From a virus, in IMG/VR virus record IMGVR_UViG_3300020159_002267, positions 1 to 44,011 of that record: 44,011 nucleotides of DNA; one strand, 5' to 3'. The position numbers and the translations under genes are program-made. Shown here piece after piece: positions 36,324-42,674 of the stretch (positions within the stretch are counted from its first letter, which is position 1; every line of letters starts with the position of its first letter). Below the pieces are notes generated by a model. The model searched no databases and was not told the origin of the DNA. It saw only the letters and a program-made list of their open reading frames with translations.

Positions 36324-38092
36324 TGTTTAAAATAAAAACTTTATCTGTAAAAAACTTTATGAGCGTGGGTAATGCCACGCAGGCTGTTCAATTTGACCGC
36401 CGGGATCTTACTCTAGTACTAGGACAGAATTTAGACCTGGGCGGAGACGACACAGGAGCCAGGAATGGAACTGGCAAAACAACCATTATTAATGCACTTA
36501 GCTATGCGCTATACGGATCAGCTTTAACTAATATTAAAAAAGATAATCTTATCAATAAGACCAACGGTAAGAATATGTTAGTTAACATTGAGTTTGAAAA
36601 AGATGGAGTTGATTATCGAATCGAGCGTGGGCGCAAGCCCAACACAATGGCCTTCTATGTGGGTGGCGAAGAACAACAGATTACTGACGAAAGTCAGGGC
36701 GACAGTAGAGAAACACAAGCAGAAATAGAACGTATGCTAGGAATGAGTCATGACATGTTTAAACATATTGTGGCTCTTAACACATACACTGAACCTTTTT
36801 TGGCTTTAAAGGCAAATGATCAGCGAGCCATCATTGAGCAATTGCTTGGTATAACAATGCTGTCAGAAAAAGCTGACACACTCAAGGAACAATTAAAAGC
36901 GACTCGAGATGCTATAACACAAGAAGAGTATCGTATCAAGGCTGTCACTGATGCTAATGGGCGTATTCAAGAACAAATTGAAGCTACACGACGTAGACAA
37001 ACTCTTTGGAATACCAAGCGCCTAAACGAAATAACAGAATTAGAAAAGGCATTAGCAGTTGTTGGAGATTTAGATATTGATCAAGAACTTGTCAATCATG
37101 ACGCTCTAGATGCGTATAATGAACAAGTTAAAGCTATCAAGGAAATCTCCAAGTGGAAGATTGCTTGCGAATCAGAGCAAGTAAAATTATTAAAACAATT
37201 AGACAAACTCAAAAGCGAAATAGCCAAGCTAGAAAAACACGAATGTTATGCGTGTGGGCAAGCAATACATGACACAAAGCACGAGGAAGTACTTGATGAA
37301 AAACGTGCAGCATCAAAAGAAACTTCGTTGCAGTACTTGGCCAATGATACTCAATTGGATGAGCACACAGAAGCTTTAAAAATTCTAGGCGAACCTGGAA
37401 CAGTTCCTGCTGTATTCTATGATCGAAAAGAAGATGCTATCAATCATAAAAACACCGTAGCAAACTTAAAACAACAGCTGGAGACTAAAAAAACAGAACC
37501 AGATCCTTATGCAGAACAGATTGCAGACATGGAAACACAGGCCTTAGAAGAAATTAATTATGATGCAATCAATGAACTTGCCAATGTGCGAGAGCATCAA
37601 GAGTTTTTACTTAAACTGTTAACCAACAAAGACAGTTTTATTCGTAAACGTATTATTGATCAAAATTTAAGTTATCTAAATGCCAGACTCAGTCAGTATT
37701 TGGATAGAATTGGTTTACCACATACTGTCAAGTTCCAAAATGATTTAACTGTCAGCATTGAAGAGCTAGGTAGAGAACTAGATTTTGACAACTTGTCTCG
37801 CGGCGAACGTAATAGATTGATTCTAAGTCTAAGTTGGGCGTTCCGTGATGTATGGGAAAGTTTGTATCAACCAATTAACCTATTGTTCATTGATGAAGTA
37901 ATTGATACTGGCATGGACAGTTCAGGTGTAGAAAACAGTCTAGCAATACTAAAGAAAATGGCTCGAGAAGGCAATCGTAGTGTATGGTTGGTATCGCACA
38001 AAGACGAACTAGCTGGTCGTGTAAACAATGTATTGAGTGTGGTTAAAGAAAATGGATTCACTAGCTATAACACCGATGTCGAAATTGTTTAA
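36323..38092 (+). CDS. 46: Recombination endonuclease subunit gp46 (Rad50/SbcC-like ATPase)
   Basis: This is the SMC-type ATPase partner of gp47. The Walker A region is GARNGTGKTT (45-54). A coiled coil (about 180-450) is interrupted by the zinc-hook motif CYAC at 308-311. The ABC signature is LSRGER (491-496), Walker B is LLFIDEV (520-526) and the switch histidine is H559. All are intact and the 589 residues match the family (T4 gp46 is 560). The short coiled coil is typical of phage versions. The gene starts on the last base of the gp47 stop. Its final 17 bases are shared with the ATG of the first radical SAM gene, tying that accessory cassette to the recombination operon. Confidence 0.97.
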   Translation: MFKIKTLSVKNFMSVGNATQAVQFDRRDLTLVLGQNLDLGGDDTGARNGTGKTTIINALSYALYGSALTNIKKDNLINKTNGKNMLVNIEFEKDGVDYRIERGRKPNTMAFYVGGEEQQITDESQGDSRETQAEIERMLGMSHDMFKHIVALNTYTEPFLALKANDQRAIIEQLLGITMLSEKADTLKEQLKATRDAITQEEYRIKAVTDANGRIQEQIEATRRRQTLWNTKRLNEITELEKALAVVGDLDIDQELVNHDALDAYNEQVKAIKEISKWKIACESEQVKLLKQLDKLKSEIAKLEKHECYACGQAIHDTKHEEVLDEKRAASKETSLQYLANDTQLDEHTEALKILGEPGTVPAVFYDRKEDAINHKNTVANLKQQLETKKTEPDPYAEQIADMETQALEEINYDAINELANVREHQEFLLKLLTNKDSFIRKRIIDQNLSYLNARLSQYLDRIGLPHTVKFQNDLTVSIEELGRELDFDNLSRGERNRLILSLSWAFRDVWESLYQPINLLFIDEVIDTGMDSSGVENSLAILKKMAREGNRSVWLVSHKDELAGRVNNVLSVVKENGFTSYNTDVEIV

Positions 38093-39200
38093 TTTTAATT
38101 CAGTTAAAGAATATCAAATTGAGATTACAACTTATTGTAATGCTGCCTGTCCACAGTGCCCAAGGAACGTACAAGGATCGGGACTAAATCCATACATGCC
38201 TCTACTGCATTTAGATCGCGATACCATCGACGCTGCATTTAGTGTTGCTCATTGCGAAAATTTAAAACAAATATTTTTCTGCGGTAGCTATGGTGATCCA
38301 ATAATGCACCCAGACTTCTTAGATATACTACAAGACTTTAGACGTAAGAATTCAACTTTATGGTTATACATTCATACCAACGGTGGTGTACATGATGAAA
38401 AATATTGGCAAGAAATTGCAACCATTATGAATGGTTATGGTCAAATTGATTTTGGATTTGATGGCTTAGGAGACACTTTACATTTGTATAGACGTAATGT
38501 AAAATACGATATTGCTATGCGTAATGCTCGTGCGTTTATCAACGCAGGCGGCAGGGCTCAATGGAATTACATTGTTTTTAAACACAACGAACATCAAGTT
38601 GAACAGGCTCAAGCACTGAGCAAGGAATATGGATTTTTTAATTTCTTGCCAAGAAAGACCGGGCGTTTTTATGACCATACTAACGAATCATCTTATCCAA
38701 ATTGGCCAGTATTAGATAAGCATGGTTATACCGAATACGTGTTAGAAGAGCCTGTAAATGAAGAGTGGCGAAATCCTAGTGTGCAAAAAATAGAAGTTAT
38801 AAAAAAGATGCACGGTAGTTTTAACGAATATCTAAAGCAGACACCAATACAATGTGATGCATTGTTAGGAAACAAAGTGGTGATCACTGCCGAAGGGTTA
38901 GTACTACCATGCAATTTTTTTGAACATAACATGTATGATGCTAGATTTCATACATTTGCACGACCAGGTGCAAACTATGCAAGTTTTACAGATAGCGGAA
39001 AAATACAAGTAAAAGAATTTATTGATCAATATAAAAATGAATTAGATATTAATAAAAAAAATCTACCCGACATCTTCAAATCTTATTTTTGGAGAGATTT
39101 AGTCGGTAGCTGGTCAGATTCTAATAGGATCATGGAATGTGCAATGACTTGCGGAGAAAAATTTACCAAAGTATGGGATCAAGGAGGATCCATTAGATGA
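38076..39200 (+). CDS. Radical SAM enzyme with SPASM-like C-terminal cysteines, 374 aa
   Basis: The start is taken as ATG at 38076 (MSKLFNFNSVKEYQIEITTY), which overlaps gp46 by 17 bases. An earlier ATG at 38037 would add 13 residues inside gp46. The CxxxCxxC motif (C21, C25, C28) binds the 4Fe-4S cluster used to cleave S-adenosylmethionine. GSYGDP and the downstream strands fit the partial TIM barrel. C260, C279, C355 and C359, with VVITAEGLVLPC between the first two, form a SPASM/twitch-like auxiliary cluster site. This layout is usual in peptide-, sugar- or cofactor-modifying maturases, but the substrate cannot be read. The stop overlaps the next ATG (ATGA). It is the first gene of an accessory cassette after gp46. 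Confidence 0.85.
   Translation: MSKLFNFNSVKEYQIEITTYCNAACPQCPRNVQGSGLNPYMPLLHLDRDTIDAAFSVAHCENLKQIFFCGSYGDPIMHPDFLDILQDFRRKNSTLWLYIHTNGGVHDEKYWQEIATIMNGYGQIDFGFDGLGDTLHLYRRNVKYDIAMRNARAFINAGGRAQWNYIVFKHNEHQVEQAQALSKEYGFFNFLPRKTGRFYDHTNESSYPNWPVLDKHGYTEYVLEEPVNEEWRNPSVQKIEVIKKMHGSFNEYLKQTPIQCDALLGNKVVITAEGLVLPCNFFEHNMYDARFHTFARPGANYASFTDSGKIQVKEFIDQYKNELDINKKNLPDIFKSYFWRDLVGSWSDSNRIMECAMTCGEKFTKVWDQGGSIR
39181..39187 (+). promoter_or_regulatory. Strong ribosome binding site for the SDR gene
   Basis: AAGGAGG lies nine bases before the ATG at 39197, inside the last codons of the radical SAM gene. It is the only near-perfect Shine-Dalgarno sequence I noticed in this operon, suggesting the dehydrogenase is made in larger amount than its neighbours. 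Confidence 0.75.
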
Positions 39201-39787
39201 AAGTTTTAATTACAGGTGGTAATAGAGGATTAGGCAAACACTTGGTAGATGCGTTTGACGGCGTAAGCGTAAGTCGTGCAGATAATCTTGACATAACAAA
39301 GGATTACAAATCTATTGCCACAATGAGCTTAGATTATGATATTTTTATTAACAATGCTTTCGACGGGCCACCACAAGAAGCGTGGGCCAACTTTGGTCAA
39401 GTACACGTACTAGAAGCTGTATACGATGCATGGAGTCAAAATAATAAAACAGGACACATTTATAACATTGGAAGTGTAGGAGAAAAGACCGTTGTTGCTC
39501 GTGAACCTAGCTTTGAAACTTATCGTGTAGCAAAAGCAGCCTTGGCACATGCAAGTAAGCAATGTACTGCTTCGTTCAAAGCCAGTCAAGTTCCGTTTAA
39601 AACTACGTTAATTACACTAGATCGTTTAGATACTGAACTTAGTCGCAGTAGGGCAACGTGGACTGGCAACGGAATTATGTTAAATGATGTGGTAAATTTT
39701 ATAAATTATTCTAGCACTTTAAATGATAATACTTGTATTGAAGAAATAACCTTTTACTGCAATTTTGAATATGTCAAAACTTATTAA
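39197..39787 (+). CDS. Short-chain dehydrogenase/reductase, 196 aa
   Basis: This is a Rossmann-fold oxidoreductase of the SDR family. TGGNRGLG (6-13) is the NAD(P)-binding glycine motif and NNA (52-54) the structural motif. S93 (in NIGSVGEK), Y109 and K113 (YRVAK) form the complete catalytic Ser-Tyr-K set. R10 after the glycine motif slightly favours NADP. At 196 residues it is shorter than classical SDRs (about 250); the C-terminal substrate loop is reduced, so the substrate is probably small or the partner protein completes the pocket. It overlaps the upstream gene by four bases and the downstream radical SAM gene by 17 bases. It probably oxidises or reduces an intermediate of the radical SAM enzymes. 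Confidence 0.85.
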   Translation: MKVLITGGNRGLGKHLVDAFDGVSVSRADNLDITKDYKSIATMSLDYDIFINNAFDGPPQEAWANFGQVHVLEAVYDAWSQNNKTGHIYNIGSVGEKTVVAREPSFETYRVAKAALAHASKQCTASFKASQVPFKTTLITLDRLDTELSRSRATWTGNGIMLNDVVNFINYSSTLNDNTCIEEITFYCNFEYVKTY

Positions 39788-40385
39788 AATTACTCCCATA
39801 GAGGATGAATTTGTTATTTCTTGGATTATGCATCTAAGATGCAATTATGATTGTATGTATTGTCCTGAAAACAGACATAATAATAACGGCGAAATGAAAA
39901 GTTTAGATGAACTTAAACAATATTGGCTACAAATATATAATAACACAAAACATTTAAATAAAAAATACAAGCTACAACTTACTGGCGGCGAGATTACTAT
40001 CAATAAAAGTTTTTTGCCTTTTATTGAGTTTTTACGTACAGAATTTGGGGATAAGATATCGCATCTTGGAATGAACACCAATGGCAGTGCGAGCACAAAT
40101 TATTATCTTAAAGTTTTAAAATATGTAGACAGTATCTCGTTTAGTACTCACACAGAGCACATGGATGTTGATAAATTTTTTGCCACAGTTAAAGCCTGCT
40201 CTGACTATGTCAGAGATATTCCAAAAAAAACTTGTCATTTAAATATTATGGATGAATACTGGGCCGAAGAACAAATTGAAGATTTTGTACAAAGATGCAA
40301 AAATGACAAAATTTTTTATAGTATGAGTCCAATTTTTTGGCAGCATAAGACTAGAGATCATCCTATTTTTAAAATTAAATCATAA
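39771..40385 (+). CDS. Second radical SAM enzyme, catalytic domain, 204 aa
   Basis: The start is ATG at 39771 (MSKLIKITPIEDEF), 17 bases inside the SDR gene; an in-frame TTG two codons earlier is less likely. C24, C28 and C31 form CNYDCMYC (CxxxCxxC). LQLTGGEITI corresponds to the GGE motif that contacts SAM, and the MNTNGS strand follows. The protein ends after the barrel core without any auxiliary-cluster cysteines. The adjacent 104-residue gene looks like exactly that missing part. The stop TAA shares a base with the next ATG (TAATG). The pair is best seen as one radical SAM enzyme split into two chains. Substrate unknown. There is no clear ribosome site, so translation depends on the upstream gene. 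Confidence 0.85.
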   Translation: MSKLIKITPIEDEFVISWIMHLRCNYDCMYCPENRHNNNGEMKSLDELKQYWLQIYNNTKHLNKKYKLQLTGGEITINKSFLPFIEFLRTEFGDKISHLGMNTNGSASTNYYLKVLKYVDSISFSTHTEHMDVDKFFATVKACSDYVRDIPKKTCHLNIMDEYWAEEQIEDFVQRCKNDKIFYSMSPIFWQHKTRDHPIFKIKS

Positions 40386-40699
40386 TGAAATACTTAGAAC
40401 ACGAAGAAAATTGTAATGCCACTATAACATATGAGGACGGACATGAAGTCTCAGTGTATGCAAGTAGTATTGTTAATAACAAATTGAATTTTTTTGAAGG
40501 CTGGAGTTGTGAAGCCGGAATGTCCAGAATTTTTATTCTTCCAGATTTAACAGTTTGGAGTGGTGAATGTCAGAATGATTATCTTGGTAATTTAAAGGAT
40601 CAGTCTTTTACTATTTTACCAGAACCAACTATTTGTAAGCAAAAATTTTGTAGGAACAACTGTGATGATCTAGTAATGAAAAAATTTAAGATTGACTAA
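40385..40699 (+). CDS. SPASM/twitch-like auxiliary cluster protein, likely split from the radical SAM enzyme
   Basis: This 104-residue protein has cysteines at C10, C42, C62, C84, C89 and C93. FEGWSCEAGMSRIFILPDLTVWSGEC, then YLGNL, and finally CKQKFCRNNC read like the C-terminal part of phage-type COG0535 radical SAM proteins, where a beta-hairpin and cysteines bind an auxiliary Fe-S cluster. The N-terminal strand ITYEDGHEVSVYA is also typical of the region joining the barrel to that domain. It overlaps the preceding radical SAM gene by one base, so reinitiation would make the two chains together. An in-frame stop lies just upstream in its own frame, so a simple read-through is not possible. 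Alternatives are a small free carrier or a natural frameshifted fusion. Confidence 0.7.
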   Translation: MKYLEHEENCNATITYEDGHEVSVYASSIVNNKLNFFEGWSCEAGMSRIFILPDLTVWSGECQNDYLGNLKDQSFTILPEPTICKQKFCRNNCDDLVMKKFKID

Positions 40700-40720
40700 T
40701 TAAGTATAATTATATGCTGT

Positions 40721-41155
40721 ATGTCATGGCTATTTGAATCCACCCTAGTGGAGACCCTTCCCGAAGATTGCGTGGGATTTGTATATTTGATTACAAATAC
40801 AGTATCTGGGCGCAAATACATAGGGAAAAAACTAGCCAAATTTTCAAAAACTACAGTACGAACAGTAAAACTTAAAAACGGCACCAAAAAGAAAAAGAAG
40901 ATCAGAAGCAAAATAGATAGCGATTGGCAATTATATTATGGCTCAAACGACGAACTCAAAAAAGACATACAAGCACTAGGCCCAGAAAATTTTACTAGAG
41001 AAATACTATATTACTGTAAATCAAAAGCAGAATGTTCATATATTGAAGCAAGAGAACAATTCCGACACCAAGTCTTAGAATCAGATGCGTATTATAACGG
41101 ACATATACAAGTCCGTGTCCATGGCTCCCACATAAAAAACAAGTTAAGCAGTTAA
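40721..41155 (+). CDS. GIY-YIG endonuclease, SegE-like, 144 aa
   Basis: GFVYLITNTVSGRKYIGKK (19-37) holds the two halves of the GIY-YIG nuclease motif. R31 is probably the catalytic arginine region, and a Lys-rich loop (about 45-62) interrupts the domain. WQLYYGSND follows at about 69-77. The segment YIEAREQF near the C-terminus carries the likely metal-binding glutamate. This pattern matches proteins named SegE-like or GIY-YIG endonuclease in T4-like phages. There is no DNA-binding helix-turn-helix or zinc-finger tail, so it is a stand-alone small nuclease. It may be a free-standing homing endonuclease or a host DNA degrading enzyme. It closes the plus-strand operon and is directly followed by the hairpin-chain region. 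Confidence 0.82.
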   Translation: MSWLFESTLVETLPEDCVGFVYLITNTVSGRKYIGKKLAKFSKTTVRTVKLKNGTKKKKKIRSKIDSDWQLYYGSNDELKKDIQALGPENFTREILYYCKSKAECSYIEAREQFRHQVLESDAYYNGHIQVRVHGSHIKNKLSS

Positions 41156-41159
41156 GCTA

Positions 41160-41509
41160 GCACAAGCTGATATCGTGTGCCCTAAACCTGGATCTAGGAT
41201 CACAGGGATGGAAGCCTTCTCGCTGCAAGAAGCACTCAACTACTACCCGCAAGGATGAAGATCGCAAATGCCGCGATTTAGTTGTTTGAATAGGATAAAA
41301 AGGCTGAAAAGACGCATGAGCGATCATGCACGTTTGTACGTATGCTAGCGTATATTGTACGAACCGCCGTTGTATAAGAACGGAGCTCGAGGTACCGGAC
41401 AACCGCCTCTGTAATGCTCTAACGCTAGTGGATGTGCTACTCGGATGAAGCTCATTATATTTTTTGCCCGCCTTGGGCAAAGAGTGGACGATTAATCTGG
41501 ATGAAACTT
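41160..41509 (+). ncRNA. Candidate structured non-coding RNA (hairpin chain)
   Basis: About 350 bases hold no credible gene but fold into consecutive perfect or nearly perfect hairpins. They lie at 41160-41180, 41187-41206 (GATC stem), 41216-41232, 41259-41279 (7 bp), 41314-41329 (GCATGA with GCGA tetraloop) and 41332-41364 (8 + 5 bp with a 3-base bulge). Further ones are at 41367-41383, 41389-41409 (GAGG/CCTC with CGG-ACAA-CCG inside) and 41463-41481 (TTTGCCC/GGGCAAA). G-U pairs in the 41259 and 41332 stems would become A-C mismatches on the other strand, and GCGA is a GNRA loop only on the plus strand. Both point to plus-strand transcription. The region is visibly richer in GC than its neighbours. 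It is not tRNA, tmRNA or RNase P by any signature I know. Confidence 0.6.
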
Positions 41510-41547
41510 AAAAAAAACAATGTTGATGAGCGTTAGCGAAATCAACA
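41510..41547 (-). terminator. Probable rho-independent terminator of the gp26-gp51 operon
   Basis: On the minus strand a 7-bp stem (TGTTGAT paired with ATCAACA, 41541-41547 and 41521-41527) with an inner CG pair set is followed by TTG and eight T residues (41517-41510). It comes after the gp51 stop. A second hairpin (41547-41563, 7-bp AGATGAC/GTCATCT stem with a three-base loop) abuts the stop codon itself. Confidence 0.65.
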
Positions 41548-41562
41548 GATGACATCGTCATC

Positions 41563-41775
41563 TTAGAAGAATGGCATTCCTGACTTCTTGGCAGTTTCTA
41601 AGTTATCTTTAACAATTTTACCAATAATTTTTCGTTCATCTAAACTCAACATCATAGCATCATCATAACTTAATCCACCCCGCATATACCAACATAATCT
41701 TAGTGCTTCTTCTTTTAAGGCTTTTGACTGTGCTTCAAGTCGATCAAAGTGAGCTATCATGTCCTCATTGGACAT
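41563..41775 (-). CDS. 51: Baseplate hub assembly protein gp51-like
   Basis: This 70-residue protein starts at ATG 41775 (MSNEDMIAHFDRLEAQSK). A TTG two codons earlier is the only alternative. LRLCWYMRGGLSYDDAMMLSLDERKIIGKIVKDN, with TAKKSGMPFF at the end, is the pattern of the small gp51-type hub assembly catalysts in environmental T4-like phages. The shared features are the YMRGG turn and the terminal GxPFF. T4 gp51 helps build the central hub but is not in the finished virion. It follows gp26 by an 11-base gap, the usual pairing. T4 gp51 itself is larger, so the assignment rests on the environmental relatives and the gp26 neighbour. Confidence 0.8.
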   Translation of the reverse strand: MSNEDMIAHFDRLEAQSKALKEEALRLCWYMRGGLSYDDAMMLSLDERKIIGKIVKDNLETAKKSGMPFF

Positions 41776-41786
41776 AGTCAAAAGCC

Positions 41787-42623
41787 TTAGCCGAAAAAAT
41801 TAGCATTGTCAAAACTTAATTCTGACATGTAAGTTTCCTGGCATTCAGGGCAAGTTATGTTTAGTGATTCAGGCTTTGTGCTTTTTACTATAGTTTCTAT
41901 TTTATCTTTAATTGCACTATAAACTTTTCTATCGCAATTTTCAATGAATTCTTTGATGTATTTTGATTCATTTACTTCTTTATCATCATCTGTGATAATT
42001 GATTCAATACAATATACCAAGGACATTACATTCATTTCTGTCAACTTTGGAAAAATTAAATTAAACTGTTTTGTTTTTTCTTCGTCTGGTAGATCGCTAC
42101 GAGATATAGTATCTAGAAGTTTCTGTTGTTCGAACACCATCATATTGTTATTATTAATTGTTTCGTATGCCTGCGGTTTAAAATTAAACGTAAGATCTTC
42201 TATAGTGGTTGAAACATATTTGGGCATTTTATAATTGTCTAACAACACAGTTAAATCTATTACATTTGAGTTTTCTTCGTTGCATTTTGGGCATGTGGTT
42301 TCAATATCCATGTCTGAGCCATAACTGGCCAAACGTATAGCAATCAAAATTGCATCTAGATCTGCTGCAGGAGTTTTCCAAGCGTTCTTGATATTAGGGC
42401 AACAGCTTTGAATTACTTCAACCACACCCAGACCGTTCATGAGAGCATCTGGAGTTTTGATAGTAATTTCATCTTTGACAGTCATTGGGTAAATTGGTAA
42501 TTCACCAGTTGGCGGAATGTCTATAGCATCGTCGGGCCAAAAGCGACCTTGACTGGGCAATTTTAAATAAATTGCTGGTTGTCGAAAATGTTTAAACAGC
42601 GGATTGTTAGCAGGATTTGCCAT
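41787..42623 (-). CDS. 26: Baseplate hub protein gp26-like with zinc-ribbon cysteines
   Basis: This is a 278-residue member of the T4 gp26 family. The N-terminus FRQPAIYLKLPSQGRFW and GELPIYPMTVKDEITIKTPDALMNG are the diagnostic parts. Two CxxC pairs, CPKC (111-114) and CPEC (258-261), can together form a zinc ribbon. gp26 works in hub assembly together with gp51 and the tape measure protein gp29. Those are its two neighbours here, gp51 downstream and a tape-measure-type gene divergently upstream. A perfect TATAAATA late octamer lies 34 bases before the ATG. The ribosome site is weak (GGGA). Confidence 0.9.
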   Translation of the reverse strand: MANPANNPLFKHFRQPAIYLKLPSQGRFWPDDAIDIPPTGELPIYPMTVKDEITIKTPDALMNGLGVVEVIQSCCPNIKNAWKTPAADLDAILIAIRLASYGSDMDIETTCPKCNEENSNVIDLTVLLDNYKMPKYVSTTIEDLTFNFKPQAYETINNNNMMVFEQQKLLDTISRSDLPDEEKTKQFNLIFPKLTEMNVMSLVYCIESIITDDDKEVNESKYIKEFIENCDRKVYSAIKDKIETIVKSTKPESLNITCPECQETYMSELSFDNANFFG

Positions 42624-42634
42624 GTTTTTGATCC

Positions 42635-42642
42635 CATAAATA
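42635..42642 (+). promoter_or_regulatory. Candidate late promoter (CATAAATA) for the tape measure gene
   Basis: Plus-strand CATAAATA lies 32 bases before ATG 42675 in the short divergent gap, with AGG before the start. It forms an inverted pair with the TATAAATA for gp26, the two octamers being 14 bases apart. Confidence 0.55.
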
Positions 42643-42656
42643 TAATTGATATACTA

Positions 42657-42664
42657 TATTTATA
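42657..42664 (-). promoter_or_regulatory. Late promoter (TATAAATA) for gp26-gp51
   Basis: The minus strand carries the exact T4 late consensus TATAAATA 34 bases upstream of the gp26 ATG. It is the only exact match noticed next to a gene start in this window and supports gp55-type late control. Confidence 0.65.
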
Positions 42665-42674
42665 GGTTAAAAAC

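Noticed and set aside
38037-38075. Earlier ATG for the first radical SAM gene
   Set aside because: It would add 13 residues lying wholly inside gp46, has no ribosome site, and the next ATG gives the same 17-base overlap and MSKL start as the second radical SAM gene.
41157-41480. A 107-codon open frame on the minus strand across the hairpin region
   Set aside because: No ribosome site was evident, the Ser/Arg-rich composition is unlike other proteins here, there is no recognisable motif, and it runs opposite to the strand favoured by G-U pairs in the hairpins.
41461-41483. TTTGCCC/GGGCAAA hairpin as a rho-independent terminator
   Set aside because: The T run lies before the hairpin on the plus strand and there is an A run after it on the minus strand, so neither direction has the needed trailing T tract.
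41521-41547. Hammerhead-ribozyme-like core (TGATGA, short GC stem, GAAA)
   Set aside because: The base before TGATGA is T instead of the invariant C, no third stem with a cleavage site could be placed, and the outer arms pair with each other as a simple hairpin that serves as a terminator on the other strand.
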